Assembly (NCBI RefSeq): GCF_012979275.1
Contig: NZ_JABASZ010000039.1
Span: 62,001 to 126,000, forward strand
Source: Pseudopontixanthobacter vadosimaris
GTDB lineage: Bacteria > Pseudomonadota > Alphaproteobacteria > Sphingomonadales > Sphingomonadaceae
DNA length: 64,000 bases
Reading direction: 5' to 3'
Numbering within the stretch: position 1 is the stretch's first letter; each line of letters opens with the position of its first letter. A program made the translations under genes and the position numbers. Positions 54,917 through 63,838 of this stretch are shown one piece after another. The notes below the pieces were generated by a model. The model did no database searches and was not told the origin of the DNA. It saw only the letters and a list, made by a program, of their open reading frames with translations.

Positions 54917-55461
54917 GGAGCTTCAGGTGCCGCAAGCCTGCCGGCGAAGCAAGCCGGATCGTGGAAATCAGGCTGCGGCTGCCGGGACGCCTCGGGATGC
55001 GCCAGCGCCCAGAAGCTGCGTGTGCCGCAAGTCTCCTCCAGCACGGCGCTCAGGCCGATGGTCGCCGGACCTGCGGGGATGGCGTCTGCGGGAATATGCA
55101 CGTCCAGCAGGGTGCAGGACGATCCGTTCCGCAGCGAACAGGCCGGTGCTCTCTCCACGGGCCTGTCGCGCATTCCTGCCCGGTAGCTGTCGAAATCGTA
55201 AGCGGCCCAGGCTTCGGAGGGTGAGAGGTTGAACTCCGAATATCCGTCGCTTCCATCGCGCTTCACGAACAGTTCGAAACAGGTCTTGCGCCACAGTCCA
55301 TCGGCGCGTTTTCGCCCGGCGAAAGGTGGCAGCTTCAGCACTGCGCCGGGCACGACCTTCCAGCGCAGCGACAGCCAGTCCGCCGTCATGCCGGTCACGC
55401 GGGCCTCCACCGAGGCTATGCGGGCAGGCGGGAAGGCGGGGTGCGGGATCAGTTGCGGCAT
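54913..55461 (-). CDS. DOMON-like domain protein
   Basis: 182 residues, beta-rich, no signal peptide. Landmarks are LSLRWKVVPGAVLKLPPFAGRKRADGLWRKTCFELFV and YSEFNLSPSEAWAAYDFDSYR, typical of the DOMON-like domain seen in sphingomonad proteins. DOMON folds bind sugars or haem. It overlaps the NamZ-like gene by ATGA, so the two are probably made together for handling cell-wall sugars. Confidence 0.75.
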   Translation of the reverse strand: MPQLIPHPAFPPARIASVEARVTGMTADWLSLRWKVVPGAVLKLPPFAGRKRADGLWRKTCFELFVKRDGSDGYSEFNLSPSEAWAAYDFDSYRAGMRDRPVERAPACSLRNGSSCTLLDVHIPADAIPAGPATIGLSAVLEETCGTRSFWALAHPEASRQPQPDFHDPACFAGRLAAPEAP

Positions 55462-55563
55462 GGCGCGTCATTGCCCGCGCATTCGCCGGAAATGCAAGCT
55501 GCGCCGGAACTCTCCACCCGATAATTCTTGCGAAAATACGCTTCGCTGCTAGCCGCCTGCTGC

Positions 55564-56790
55564 ATGAACGACTTCGCCTCCGACCTCATGCGCGTGCTGG
55601 ATCAGCGCGGCTATATCCACCAGGCAACCGATGCCGCAGCCCTCGATGCGCTGGCGGCCCGGCAGGTGGTGCCCGCCTATATCGGCTTCGATGCGACGGC
55701 GCCTTCGCTGCATGTCGGCAGCCTGGTGCAGATCATGATGCTGCGGCGTCTGCAGCAGACGGGTCACAAGCCCATCGTCCTGATGGGCGGCGGCACGACC
55801 CGCATCGGCGATCCCACGGGGCGGGACGAGAGCCGCACCATGCTGAGCGACACCGATATCGACGCCAATATCGCCTCGATCCGCACGGTGTTCGAGAAGC
55901 TGCTCACCTTCGGCAATGGACCAACCGATGCCGTGATGGTGAATAATCAGGACTGGCTGGGGACGCTCGGCTATATCGAGATGCTGCAGAAGGTTGGCAC
56001 GCATTTCACCGTCAACCGGATGCTGACCTTCGACTCCGTGCGCCTGCGGCTCGACCGCGAACAGCCGATGACCTTTCTGGAATTCAATTACATGATCCTG
56101 CAGGGGTATGATTTCCGCCATCTGGCGCAAGTCATGGGCGCGCGCCTGCAGATGGGCGGCTCCGACCAGTGGGGCAACATCGTCAATGGCGTGGAACTGG
56201 GCCGCCGTATGGATGGCACCGAATTGTTCGGCCTGACCACGCCGCTGCTCACCACCGCCGACGGACGCAAGATGGGCAAGACCGCATCGGGGGCGGTCTG
56301 GCTGAACGACGATCAATTGCCGGCCTATGATTTCTGGCAGTTCTGGCGCAATGCGGATGACCGCGACGTCGGGCGCTTCCTGCGCCTGTTCACCGATCTG
56401 CCGCTTGACCGCATCGCCGAGCTGGAGGCGCTGGAAGGCAGCGCGATCAACGAGGCCAAGACCGTGCTGGCGGACGAAGTAACGGCACTCGTCCGCGGCA
56501 CGGATGCCGCGCTCGCCGCCCGGCGGACTGCGGAGGAAACCTTTGCAGGCGGCGGCGGCGAGGAACTGCCTGCGATCTCCGTCGGCGCGGAAGGGATCGG
56601 CATCGCGGCGGCCTGCACTGCACTCGGCTTCACCGCCAGCAACAAGGAAGCCAAGCGCAAGATTGCCGAAGGTGCCGTGCGCGTGGACGATATCGCCATC
56701 GCCGATCCCGGGCACATGATCGCACCTGCCGGGGGCGAAATCATGAAACTGAGCCTGGGGAAGAAGAAGCACGGACTCGTCCGCTTCTGA
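55564..56790 (+). CDS. tyrS: Tyrosyl-tRNA synthetase
   Basis: Class I synthetase, 408 residues. The HIGH motif reads SLHVGSL near residue 45; KMSKS reads KMGKT in [12 protein letters not shown] near 240. The C-terminal S4-like domain (~345-408) includes [20 protein letters not shown] use the ATG at 55564 (MNDFASDLM); the frame opens 36 bp earlier. It is divergent from the DOMON-like gene with 102 bp between them. Confidence 0.97.
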   Translation: MNDFASDLMRVLDQRGYIHQATDAAALDALAARQVVPAYIGFDATAPSLHVGSLVQIMMLRRLQQTGHKPIVLMGGGTTRIGDPTGRDESRTMLSDTDIDANIASIRTVFEKLLTFGNGPTDAVMVNNQDWLGTLGYIEMLQKVGTHFTVNRMLTFDSVRLRLDREQPMTFLEFNYMILQGYDFRHLAQVMGARLQMGGSDQWGNIVNGVELGRRMDGTELFGLTTPLLTTADGRKMGKTASGAVWLNDDQLPAYDFWQFWRNADDRDVGRFLRLFTDLPLDRIAELEALEGSAINEAKTVLADEVTALVRGTDAALAARRTAEETFAGGGGEELPAISVGAEGIGIAAACTALGFTASNKEAKRKIAEGAVRVDDIAIADPGHMIAPAGGEIMKLSLGKKKHGLVRF

Positions 56791-56911
56791 GAACTGCTGG
56801 TTAAACAGACATTTACCATGGTTTCAACCTCCCGCCGCGTTTACCGTATCTAAGTGTTTTTACCTCATGATCCTGCTGGTCGGATCGAGCCAGGGAAGGG
56901 TTTTCACCACC

Positions 56912-57250
56912 ATGACTGTCGGAGCACAGCTTTCAGTAACCGATCTGCGCAATGCAGCGCGCCATCCGGTCGATTTCCCGGTGATCGCCGAACATCACGA
57001 CCACGGCGACATGCAGCTGCATATCAGCAACATCTCGGCCCATGGTTTCATGATCGACAATGACGCGCAGATTGCGCGCGGCGACCGCGTCATCATTCGT
57101 CTGCCGGTCATCGGCCGGATCGAAGCCTATGCGATCTGGCAGCGGGATGTGCGGGCCGGTTTCCAGTTCGAACGGATCATCAGGCTCGGCGATTTCATGC
57201 AGATGATCGACACGCTGCAACCCAACCCGCGGCTGCGGAAACGCCGCTGA
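56912..57250 (+). CDS. PilZ domain protein
   Basis: 112 residues, a single-domain PilZ protein. The c-di-GMP motifs RxxxR (RNAAR near residue 13) and N/DxSxxG (NISAHG near 46) are both present. It should therefore bind c-di-GMP and act as an adaptor in motility, surface growth or wall synthesis. The ATG at 56912 lies 11 bases after an AGGGAAGGG stretch; the frame opens at 56867. It follows tyrS and converges on the amidase gene. Confidence 0.85.
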   Translation: MTVGAQLSVTDLRNAARHPVDFPVIAEHHDHGDMQLHISNISAHGFMIDNDAQIARGDRVIIRLPVIGRIEAYAIWQRDVRAGFQFERIIRLGDFMQMIDTLQPNPRLRKRR

Positions 57251-57260
57251 CGAGATGCCC

Positions 57261-57350
57261 GATCAATTTAGGACCGGATCATTTTAGGACGGTCATTTTT
57301 CCGCCGGTTATTTTGGGACGGCCAGTTTCCAACCGGTCAGTTTGCGTCCG
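57261..57350 (+). repeat. Degenerate ~15-bp tandem repeat (six units)
   Basis: Six consecutive units of 14-16 bp follow the pattern G-x-TCA-TTT-(4-5 bases)-CCG: 57261-57276, 57277-57291, 57292-57306, 57307-57320, 57321-57335 and 57336-57350. The first five lie between the PilZ stop and the amidase stop; the last encodes the end of the amidase. Divergence among units suggests an old expansion. Confidence 0.6.
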
Positions 57351-58221
57351 GTCTGCTTACGGATTGCCGGGCGAAATGGATCTGGACGGCGCGTGCCACT
57401 GCTTCGGCGAAACGCCTCTGCCCCGCCTCGGATGCGAGCCTTGCCGCATCATCGGGATTGGTAATGAAGCCCGCTTCATAAAGGACGGACGGCACGTCAG
57501 GCGCGCGCAACACGGCGAGCGATGCAGACCGCCGCGCCTGCGGGTGGAAGCGCAGGAAATCCTGCCCCTCACGCAGGATCAACCCTGCAAATTGCGCCGC
57601 TTCCGTTTGCATCCGCCGCTGTGACAATTCGATCAGTATGGCATTTACCGCGTCGCTTCTGCCGCTCAGATTTACGCCGTTGATCATGTCGGCCTCGTTC
57701 TCCCGCTCGGCGAAGGCGGCTGCCGCCCTGCTGGAGGCCTCCTCCGACAGGGTGTAAACGCTGGCCCCGCTGACTCCGTCCATGTCGCCGGCGGAATCGG
57801 CATGAACCGATATGAACAGGTCGGCATTCAGCCGCCGGGCGATATCCGATCTTTCGCCCAGCGCCAGCAGCCGGTCATCCTCACGCGTCATCGCCACGCG
57901 GATACCGCCGTCGCGCACCAGCCGGTCCTTCAGGGCACTCGCCAGTTCAAGCACCACGTCCTTCTCGCGCAGGTCGTCCCCCACGGCGCCGGGATCCTTG
58001 CCGCCATGGCCCGGGTCGATCACCACCAGCGGGCGGGAGCGGTCCTGGGGGCCATGGATCGTCGGCAGGTCGACCGGATCGCCCGCCGCCGGCAGGGCCA
58101 GCCGCAAGACGTAATCGCGCCCCATCAGCGGCACCTCTATCGTCCGCCCGAGGGCATAGAGCATCGCCAGAAGCAGGACAGGCGCAAGGAGCAGGAGCCA
58201 GAGCTGGTATCGGAGCGTCAT
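57337..58221 (-). CDS. N-acetylmuramoyl-L-alanine amidase (Amidase_3, AmiC-like)
   Basis: Zinc enzyme that cleaves the amide bond between muramic acid and the peptide stem, used in cell separation. It has 294 residues. A membrane anchor (LWLLLLAPVLLLAMLYAL) is at the N terminus. The zinc ligands and catalytic residues are visible: DPGHGG near 70, REKDVVLE near 86, SVHAD near 138 and the catalytic Glu in LYEAGF near 252. A second Glu lies in the NEAD region. AGGGCGG precedes the ATG. It is divergent from rne. Confidence 0.93.
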   Translation of the reverse strand: MTLRYQLWLLLLAPVLLLAMLYALGRTIEVPLMGRDYVLRLALPAAGDPVDLPTIHGPQDRSRPLVVIDPGHGGKDPGAVGDDLREKDVVLELASALKDRLVRDGGIRVAMTREDDRLLALGERSDIARRLNADLFISVHADSAGDMDGVSGASVYTLSEEASSRAAAAFAERENEADMINGVNLSGRSDAVNAILIELSQRRMQTEAAQFAGLILREGQDFLRFHPQARRSASLAVLRAPDVPSVLYEAGFITNPDDAARLASEAGQRRFAEAVARAVQIHFARQSVSRPDAN

Positions 58222-58844
58222 CGCACCGCCCTGTTAGGGCCTATCCTGCCCGATAGGCAATATGCAGCCACTCGCCGCAACTTGCGCTGCACAGTGCGGC
58301 AGTGCCGCCTCCAATGCGGTCGTATCGCAAGCCGGATGTCCTTGCGCGGAGCCCGATCGCAATAAGGTTGCCGCGTGGGATATGCGATGCTAACCAGAGC
58401 AGTACCGGGCAACAATCGCTAGCCGGCGACCAGGTGGTTTCCGCCACTTTCCGCCGGTGTGCTGCGAGATTGCCCGCCTGCCACGATGTGCTCTGCCCCA
58501 CGGGCGGCTCTGCTCCATCGGGCGACTGAACAGGTTGATGCGACATATGACACTCCCCTTCCCGCTCCCGACGTCACGGCCCTCATGCCGCGGCGGGGCT
58601 GTTGCGGCAGGGGCGACGGGCTTCACGAACGGACAGGTCCAGACCGTCCGGCCCGCTCCGGCTTCTGCCAAGGGCGCTTCGATGTTCGCAAACACAAGAA
58701 TTCCGTATTCCGGCCACGCGGGCACCGTCCGCAGCGGCAGGGATCGGCTATCCTTCGCCGCGCGCCCAGGCCGCGGCTCCACCAATATTGCGTGCGCTCC
58801 CCCGGTCCTTTGCGACCCGCCCGGACGCACCTGGAGAATGAATA
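58222..58844 (+). other. 623-bp intergenic region and rne leader
   Basis: No convincing gene is present; the open frames here lack ribosome-binding sites and family similarity. Close to the amidase start there is a GCCTATC/GATAGGC hairpin (58240-58246 with 58253-58259). Just before the rne ribosome-binding site, GTGCG-C-TCC (58792-58800) pairs with GGACGCAC (58823-58830) around a 22-base loop. The region most likely holds both divergent promoters and a long rne 5' untranslated region. RNase E leaders are autoregulatory targets in E. coli, which makes this plausible here. Confidence 0.6.
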
Positions 58845-61841
58845 ATGGCAACGCGCATGCTGATCGATGCGCGCCACACGGAAGAAACGCGTGTGGCGGT
58901 CCTCAAGGGAAATCGTATTGAGGAATTCGACTTCGAATCTGCCGAACACAAGCAGATCAAGGGAAATATCTATCTCGCCAAGGTAACGCGGGTCGAACCG
59001 TCGCTTCAGGCGGCTTTCGTCGATTTCGGCGGCAATCGCCATGGTTTCCTGGCCTTCAGCGAAATACATCCTGACTACTACCAGATCCCGAAGGAAGATC
59101 GCGAACAGCTGCTGGCCGAAGAAGCCGAAGCCGCAGAGGAAGAAGCGCGCCTTCGCAGCGAGGAAGAGGACGACGGGTACAGCCCCGGCGACGAATATGA
59201 CGCCGATGAGGAATCGTCGGGCTCGCTCGCCGAAGACCTTGCCGAGGATGGCCTCGAGGAAATCGACACCTCCGACAAGGACCGCGTCTCCATTATCGAG
59301 GACGGCAATGTCGAAGGCGATGACGACACCGACGATGACAGCGACGATGATGACGAGAACGAAGAAGCGGGCGCCGAAGGTGGTCGCGGACGCGGACGCC
59401 GGCAGGGCCGCGGCCGGCAGAACAATCGTCAGAAGAAGGGCGGCCGCAGCCGCGCGAAGGAAGTGGACGAGGTGCGCGCCAAGCGCATGGCCCTGCGCCG
59501 CCGCTACAAGATCCAGGACGTCGTCCACCGCCGCCAGGTGATGCTGGTGCAGGTCGTGAAGGAAGAGCGCGGCAACAAGGGCGCGGCGCTGACGACCTAC
59601 CTCAGCCTTGCCGGACGTTATACCGTGCTGATGCCCAACAGCAGCCACGGCGGGGGCATCAGCCGCAAGATTTCCAGCGCGCAGGACCGGAAGCGACTGA
59701 AGCAGATCGTCGGCGACCTCGACCTGCCCCGCAGCATGGGGCTGATCGTGCGCACGGCGGGCCTTCAGCGCACCAAGCCCGAAATCAAGCGCGACTTCGA
59801 TTATCTCGCCCGGCTCTGGGACGAAATCCGCGAAAATACGCTGGGGTCGAGTGCGCCGGCGCTGATCCATTCCGATTCTGACCTCATCAAGCGCGCCATT
59901 CGCGATCTCTACAACCGCGAGATCGAGGAAGTGATCGTCGAAGGCGAGGCAGGATACAAATCCGCCAAGCAGTTCATGAAGCTGCTGATGCCCAGCCATG
60001 CCCGGCGGGTAAAAAGCTATTCGGACCCTGTTCCACTGTTCCAGCGCCATGGCGCGGAAGACCAGTTGCGGGCGATGTATGATCCCGTGGTGCAGCTGAA
60101 ATCGGGCGGCTATCTGGTCATCAACCCGACCGAGGCCCTGGTCAGCATCGACATCAATTCGGGCCGCTCGACCAAGGAGCACGGGATCGAGGCGACCGCG
60201 ACGGCAACGAACCTGGAAGCGGCGAAGGAAATCGCCCGCCAGTTGCGGCTGCGTGACATGGCGGGTCTCGTCGTGATCGATTTCATCGATATGGAGAACA
60301 ACTCCAATATCCGAAAGGTCGAAAAATGCATGAAGGATGCGCTGAAAAGCGACCGTGCGCGCATCCAGGTCGGGCGGATTTCCGGCTTCGGCCTGATGGA
60401 GATGAGCCGCCAGCGCCTTCGCACCGGCGTGCTCGAAGCCACCACCCGCGAATGTCCGCATTGCGACGGCACCGGCCTCGTCCGCACCGCCTCCAGCGCC
60501 GGTCTTTCAGCCCTGCGCCTGATCGAGGATGAGGCAGCTAGGGGCAAGGGATCGATCATCCAGCTTTCGGCCAGCACGGAAGCGGCGGTCTATCTGCTGA
60601 ATGCCAAGCGCGCCGATCTCCAGGAGATCGAACATCGCTACAATGTCTCTGTCGAAGTGCTTCCGGAAGGCGAAGACGAGGGAGCGAAGATGGCCGTGAA
60701 CAGTTCCGGTCCGCGCCCCACCGAAGCGCCCAGATTCGAACCGATCGTCGATGACGATGACGATGATGACGATGACGATGAAGAAGTGATCGACACGGAC
60801 GATGCCGGGGACGAGGACACGCGCGACGAAAGGGACGAAAGCGGTGGCCAGAATGGCAATCGCCGCCGCCGCCGTGGCGGACGGGGCCGCAACCGGTCGG
60901 GTGATGGCGACGACGCCGCTCGCGGCCGGGGCGGGAAGCGGGATGACGATGATGGCAGTTCGTCAGATAAAGGTGAAGACGACCGGGACGAACGCAACAC
61001 CGGTGACGGTGACGATATTGCGGACGATGAGGACAAGCCGCGCAAGCGTCGCCGCCGCGGCGGCCGCAATCGCCGGAACCGTGGCGGTCGTAGCCAGGAC
61101 GAGGAAAGCCAGAATGGTAACGGGCGCAACTCTGACGATGCGCGGACTGACAATGATGCGAACGGAAACGGAAGGGGCGGCAAGGAAGACCAGCCGGAGG
61201 CTATGACGGCGGAAGATGCAGCCAAACTGCAGCATGTGTCCGAACAGCTTCAGGACGACATCGCCGTGGTCACCGGACCGGAAGGTACGCCGGAAAGCGC
61301 GGAAGCTGCTGCCGAAGTGCTGGAAAAACCCAAGCCCCGCGCCCGGCGCCGCAAGAAAGCGGATGCGGAGCCGTCGAGCGATACGGCAGCCTCCCCCGGC
61401 TCCGGAGAACCCGCTTCCGATGACGATGCCAAACCCGCGCCCAAACCGCGTGGGCGCCGCAAGAAAGCTGCCGAAGGCGAACCGGGCTCCTCCGACGAAG
61501 CGCCGGTAGCGAAGAAGCCGCGCCGTGCGCCCCGCAAGAAGGCGGTCGGTGATGAAGGTACGGGCAGCGACTCGTCCGAGAAGAAGGATAAGACCGAGGG
61601 CGCATCAGCGGCAAAACCACGCCGCAGCCGGTCCTCCAGCAGTGCGGAAATGAATCCGGCGGCGGCCGGTGCCGAACTGAACGACGAGCCATCTCGCACC
61701 GTCCGGGACGATGGTCCTGGCAGAGATGATCCTGCCGGAAATGAAGCCAGCAGCAGTCCGGAATCATCCGGTGCCGCCGCTGAACCGGAACGGAGCGGTC
61801 CGCCGCGCCGGGGATGGTGGCAGCGCACCTTCGGCACCTGA
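58845..61841 (+). CDS. rne: Ribonuclease E/G
   Basis: Essential endoribonuclease for mRNA decay and rRNA/tRNA processing. It has 998 residues. The S1 domain starts near 38 (KGNIYLAKVTRVEPSLQAAFVDFG) and is split by an acidic then basic insert at ~84-222. The catalytic DNase I-like part contains the metal-binding aspartates in VSIDINSGRS and MAGLVVIDFIDME. A zinc-link CPHCDGTG follows near 540. From ~620 the protein is low-complexity, Asp/Arg/Lys-rich, probably the degradosome scaffold. GGAG lies upstream of the ATG at 58845. Confidence 0.97.
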   Translation: MATRMLIDARHTEETRVAVLKGNRIEEFDFESAEHKQIKGNIYLAKVTRVEPSLQAAFVDFGGNRHGFLAFSEIHPDYYQIPKEDREQLLAEEAEAAEEEARLRSEEEDDGYSPGDEYDADEESSGSLAEDLAEDGLEEIDTSDKDRVSIIEDGNVEGDDDTDDDSDDDDENEEAGAEGGRGRGRRQGRGRQNNRQKKGGRSRAKEVDEVRAKRMALRRRYKIQDVVHRRQVMLVQVVKEERGNKGAALTTYLSLAGRYTVLMPNSSHGGGISRKISSAQDRKRLKQIVGDLDLPRSMGLIVRTAGLQRTKPEIKRDFDYLARLWDEIRENTLGSSAPALIHSDSDLIKRAIRDLYNREIEEVIVEGEAGYKSAKQFMKLLMPSHARRVKSYSDPVPLFQRHGAEDQLRAMYDPVVQLKSGGYLVINPTEALVSIDINSGRSTKEHGIEATATATNLEAAKEIARQLRLRDMAGLVVIDFIDMENNSNIRKVEKCMKDALKSDRARIQVGRISGFGLMEMSRQRLRTGVLEATTRECPHCDGTGLVRTASSAGLSALRLIEDEAARGKGSIIQLSASTEAAVYLLNAKRADLQEIEHRYNVSVEVLPEGEDEGAKMAVNSSGPRPTEAPRFEPIVDDDDDDDDDDEEVIDTDDAGDEDTRDERDESGGQNGNRRRRRGGRGRNRSGDGDDAARGRGGKRDDDDGSSSDKGEDDRDERNTGDGDDIADDEDKPRKRRRRGGRNRRNRGGRSQDEESQNGNGRNSDDARTDNDANGNGRGGKEDQPEAMTAEDAAKLQHVSEQLQDDIAVVTGPEGTPESAEAAAEVLEKPKPRARRRKKADAEPSSDTAASPGSGEPASDDDAKPAPKPRGRRKKAAEGEPGSSDEAPVAKKPRRAPRKKAVGDEGTGSDSSEKKDKTEGASAAKPRRSRSSSSAEMNPAAAGAELNDEPSRTVRDDGPGRDDPAGNEASSSPESSGAAAEPERSGPPRRGWWQRTFGT

Positions 61842-61858
61842 CACACGGGCTTTTGCAT

Positions 61859-61895
61859 AAGGGGCAGGAAGGCACTGGCCGCCTGCCCCTTTTTG
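61859..61895 (+). terminator. Rho-independent terminator of rne
   Basis: AAGGGGCAGG (61859-61868) pairs with CCTGCCCCTT (61882-61891), with an inner GGC/GCC helix and a T-run. It begins 18 bp after the rne stop. Confidence 0.85.
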
Positions 61896-62025
61896 CGGCC
61901 GCAAACCAACAAGGCGCGGATTCTGTGCGGCAATTGTCAATCGCTTGCCGCAAAGGCTGCGAAAAGCTGGCGCGTGGGCTGCAAACCCACTATCGCCGCA
62001 GTAAAGCCCCAGCGAAAGATGACGC

Positions 62026-63036
62026 ATGAACGACAGGATCGAACCGACCCGCATCCCGCCTGCTGCAAGGGAACGCCTGCGCATATTGTTCATGGCGAAA
62101 CATGCGCTGTGGGGCGGCGGGATGCATCCCGAGGATGGCAATCACGCCATCTATCATCACGAAGTCCGCACCACGCTGGAAAAGCTGGATCTGAACCTGT
62201 CCTTCGCCAACAGCTACGACGTGCTGTTCAGCGAACCCGAAGCCGATTTCGTCTTCCCGCTGCTGAACCGCGGCGGCTTCGTCAATTCAGAGATGATGAT
62301 CCCGCTGCTGTGCAACATGCACCGGCTGCCCTATGTCGGGGCAATGCCGTTCCTGCGGGGCCTGAGCGACGACAAGGCCACCGCCAAGATGGTCGCGCAC
62401 CATGCCGGCGTGCCCACCGCACCCTGGTACTGCTATCGCCGGGGCGCTCCCGTGCGGGAACAGGATTGCCCGCCGGCGGAACGCTGGGTCATCAAGCCCA
62501 ACGCCTCGTCGGCCAGCTGGGGCATCGCCGACGCCACGGAATGGAACGGCGTAGAGAATGCCGTTGCAAATATCCACGGTCAGGGCCACGACGCCATCGT
62601 CGAACCCTATCTCGACGGATATGACCTGCAATGCGCCTTCATCACCCTGCAGGGCAGTCCCACGGCCATGCCGATGCTGTGGTACGAACGCGAGGACACG
62701 CAGCGTCTCTGGACTTATTACGAAAAGCGCGATCTGGTTCAGAACACGGAAAAAGATACTCTGAAGCAGTTCGACGATCCTGAATACGCCCCCAGGGTTG
62801 CCGCTTATGCCCGCACCATTGCCGAGGCGTTCAACCCGTTCGACTACGGGCGCTTCGAATTCCGCTTCGACCCGCAGACGGGCGATATCAATTTCATCGA
62901 GGTCAATCTGAATTGCAATCTCTGGTCCGAAAAGGTCATGGCAAAAGCGTCCGCGCTCGGCGGTTTTTCCCATGCCGATCTGATCGAGACGATCCTTGCC
63001 GAAAGCATGATGCGGCAAGGTCTGGTAGAACGCTGA
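62026..63036 (+). CDS. ATP-grasp ligase, D-Ala-D-Ala ligase/glutathione synthetase-like
   Basis: 336 residues. The fold order is right for ATP-grasp: an N-terminal domain, then DKATAKMVAHHAGVPTAPWYCY near 125, the ATP-binding ERWVIKPNASSASWG near 160, and the metal site FEFRFDPQTGDINFIEVNLNCNLWSEKV near 285-315. The usual ENxxPG of D-Ala ligases reads EVNLNCNLWS, so it is not a standard Ddl. It has no signal peptide. It runs into a nucleotidyltransferase gene 1 bp after its stop. Substrate unknown. Confidence 0.75.
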   Translation: MNDRIEPTRIPPAARERLRILFMAKHALWGGGMHPEDGNHAIYHHEVRTTLEKLDLNLSFANSYDVLFSEPEADFVFPLLNRGGFVNSEMMIPLLCNMHRLPYVGAMPFLRGLSDDKATAKMVAHHAGVPTAPWYCYRRGAPVREQDCPPAERWVIKPNASSASWGIADATEWNGVENAVANIHGQGHDAIVEPYLDGYDLQCAFITLQGSPTAMPMLWYEREDTQRLWTYYEKRDLVQNTEKDTLKQFDDPEYAPRVAAYARTIAEAFNPFDYGRFEFRFDPQTGDINFIEVNLNCNLWSEKVMAKASALGGFSHADLIETILAESMMRQGLVER

Positions 63037-63037
63037 T

Positions 63038-63838
63038 TTGACCGATTATCCGATCACCGCGATAGTGCTGGCGGGCCAGCGTGCCGGCGTCGTGAACCCG
63101 CTGGCAACGCGTGCCGGGGTTTCGCACAAATGCCTCGTGCCGATCTGCGGAAAGCCGCTGATCGCCCATGTGCTGCAGGCGCTGGCGAACGCGAGCAACA
63201 TCAGCGAGATTGTCATATCGGTCGAAGATGATGCGAGGGACGGGCTTGCGCCCGTCATAGCCGCTTTCCAACGTGCCGATCTGCCCATCCGCTGCACGTC
63301 GGCGGCAGCCGGAATCGTGGGCAGCGTCTTCGCGGCGGCAGAAGGGCGCGACGGTCCGTTTCTCGTGACCACCGCCGACAACGTCATGCTGGACGCCGGC
63401 GCGATCGACACGATCCGCGCGGAACTCGCGCAGGCCGACGCGGTTTTCGCGCTGGCGACGGACAGGGCCGTTCTGGCGGCGCATCCCGAAGGGCAGCGCA
63501 ATTTCTACCGGTTCAAGGATGCGAGCTACGCCAATTGCAACATCTATGGACTGGCGGATCGCGCAGCTTTGCGGGCGGCGGAAATCTTTCGCGAAGGGGG
63601 CCAGTTCCAGGCGAATCCCGGCCGGATGATCCGCGCTTTCGGCCTTGGCAATATCCTGCTCATGCGCTTCGGCCTTATCACTCTGCCCGCTGCCCTGAAG
63701 CGGGTCAGCCGCAAGCTGGGTTTCACGCTCAGAGCCGCGCAATTCACCGATGGGGCGCTGGCGATCGATGTCGATAATGAGCGCACCTATGCCATTTGCG
63801 AGATCTTGCTGGCGAGGCGCGAAACCACCGATCAATAG
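63038..63838 (+). CDS. NTP transferase family protein (MobA-like/sugar-nucleotidyltransferase-like)
   Basis: 266 residues. Signature residues are AIVLAGQRAGVVNPLATRAGVSHKCLVPICGKPLIAHVLQAL (variant LxGxR-K-P) near 7-48 and VTTADNVMLDAG near 110 for metal binding. This fold charges sugar or cofactor phosphates with a nucleotide. The start is a TTG at 63038, two bases after the previous stop, so it should be translated with the ATP-grasp gene. Its stop overlaps the 3' end of a convergent SDR gene by 7 bp. Confidence 0.75.
   Translation: MTDYPITAIVLAGQRAGVVNPLATRAGVSHKCLVPICGKPLIAHVLQALANASNISEIVISVEDDARDGLAPVIAAFQRADLPIRCTSAAAGIVGSVFAAAEGRDGPFLVTTADNVMLDAGAIDTIRAELAQADAVFALATDRAVLAAHPEGQRNFYRFKDASYANCNIYGLADRAALRAAEIFREGGQFQANPGRMIRAFGLGNILLMRFGLITLPAALKRVSRKLGFTLRAAQFTDGALAIDVDNERTYAICEILLARRETTDQ

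Noticed and set aside
58240-58844. Small protein gene in the rne leader region
   Set aside because: The open frames there lack ribosome-binding sites, have no family similarity, and overlap each other on both strands.
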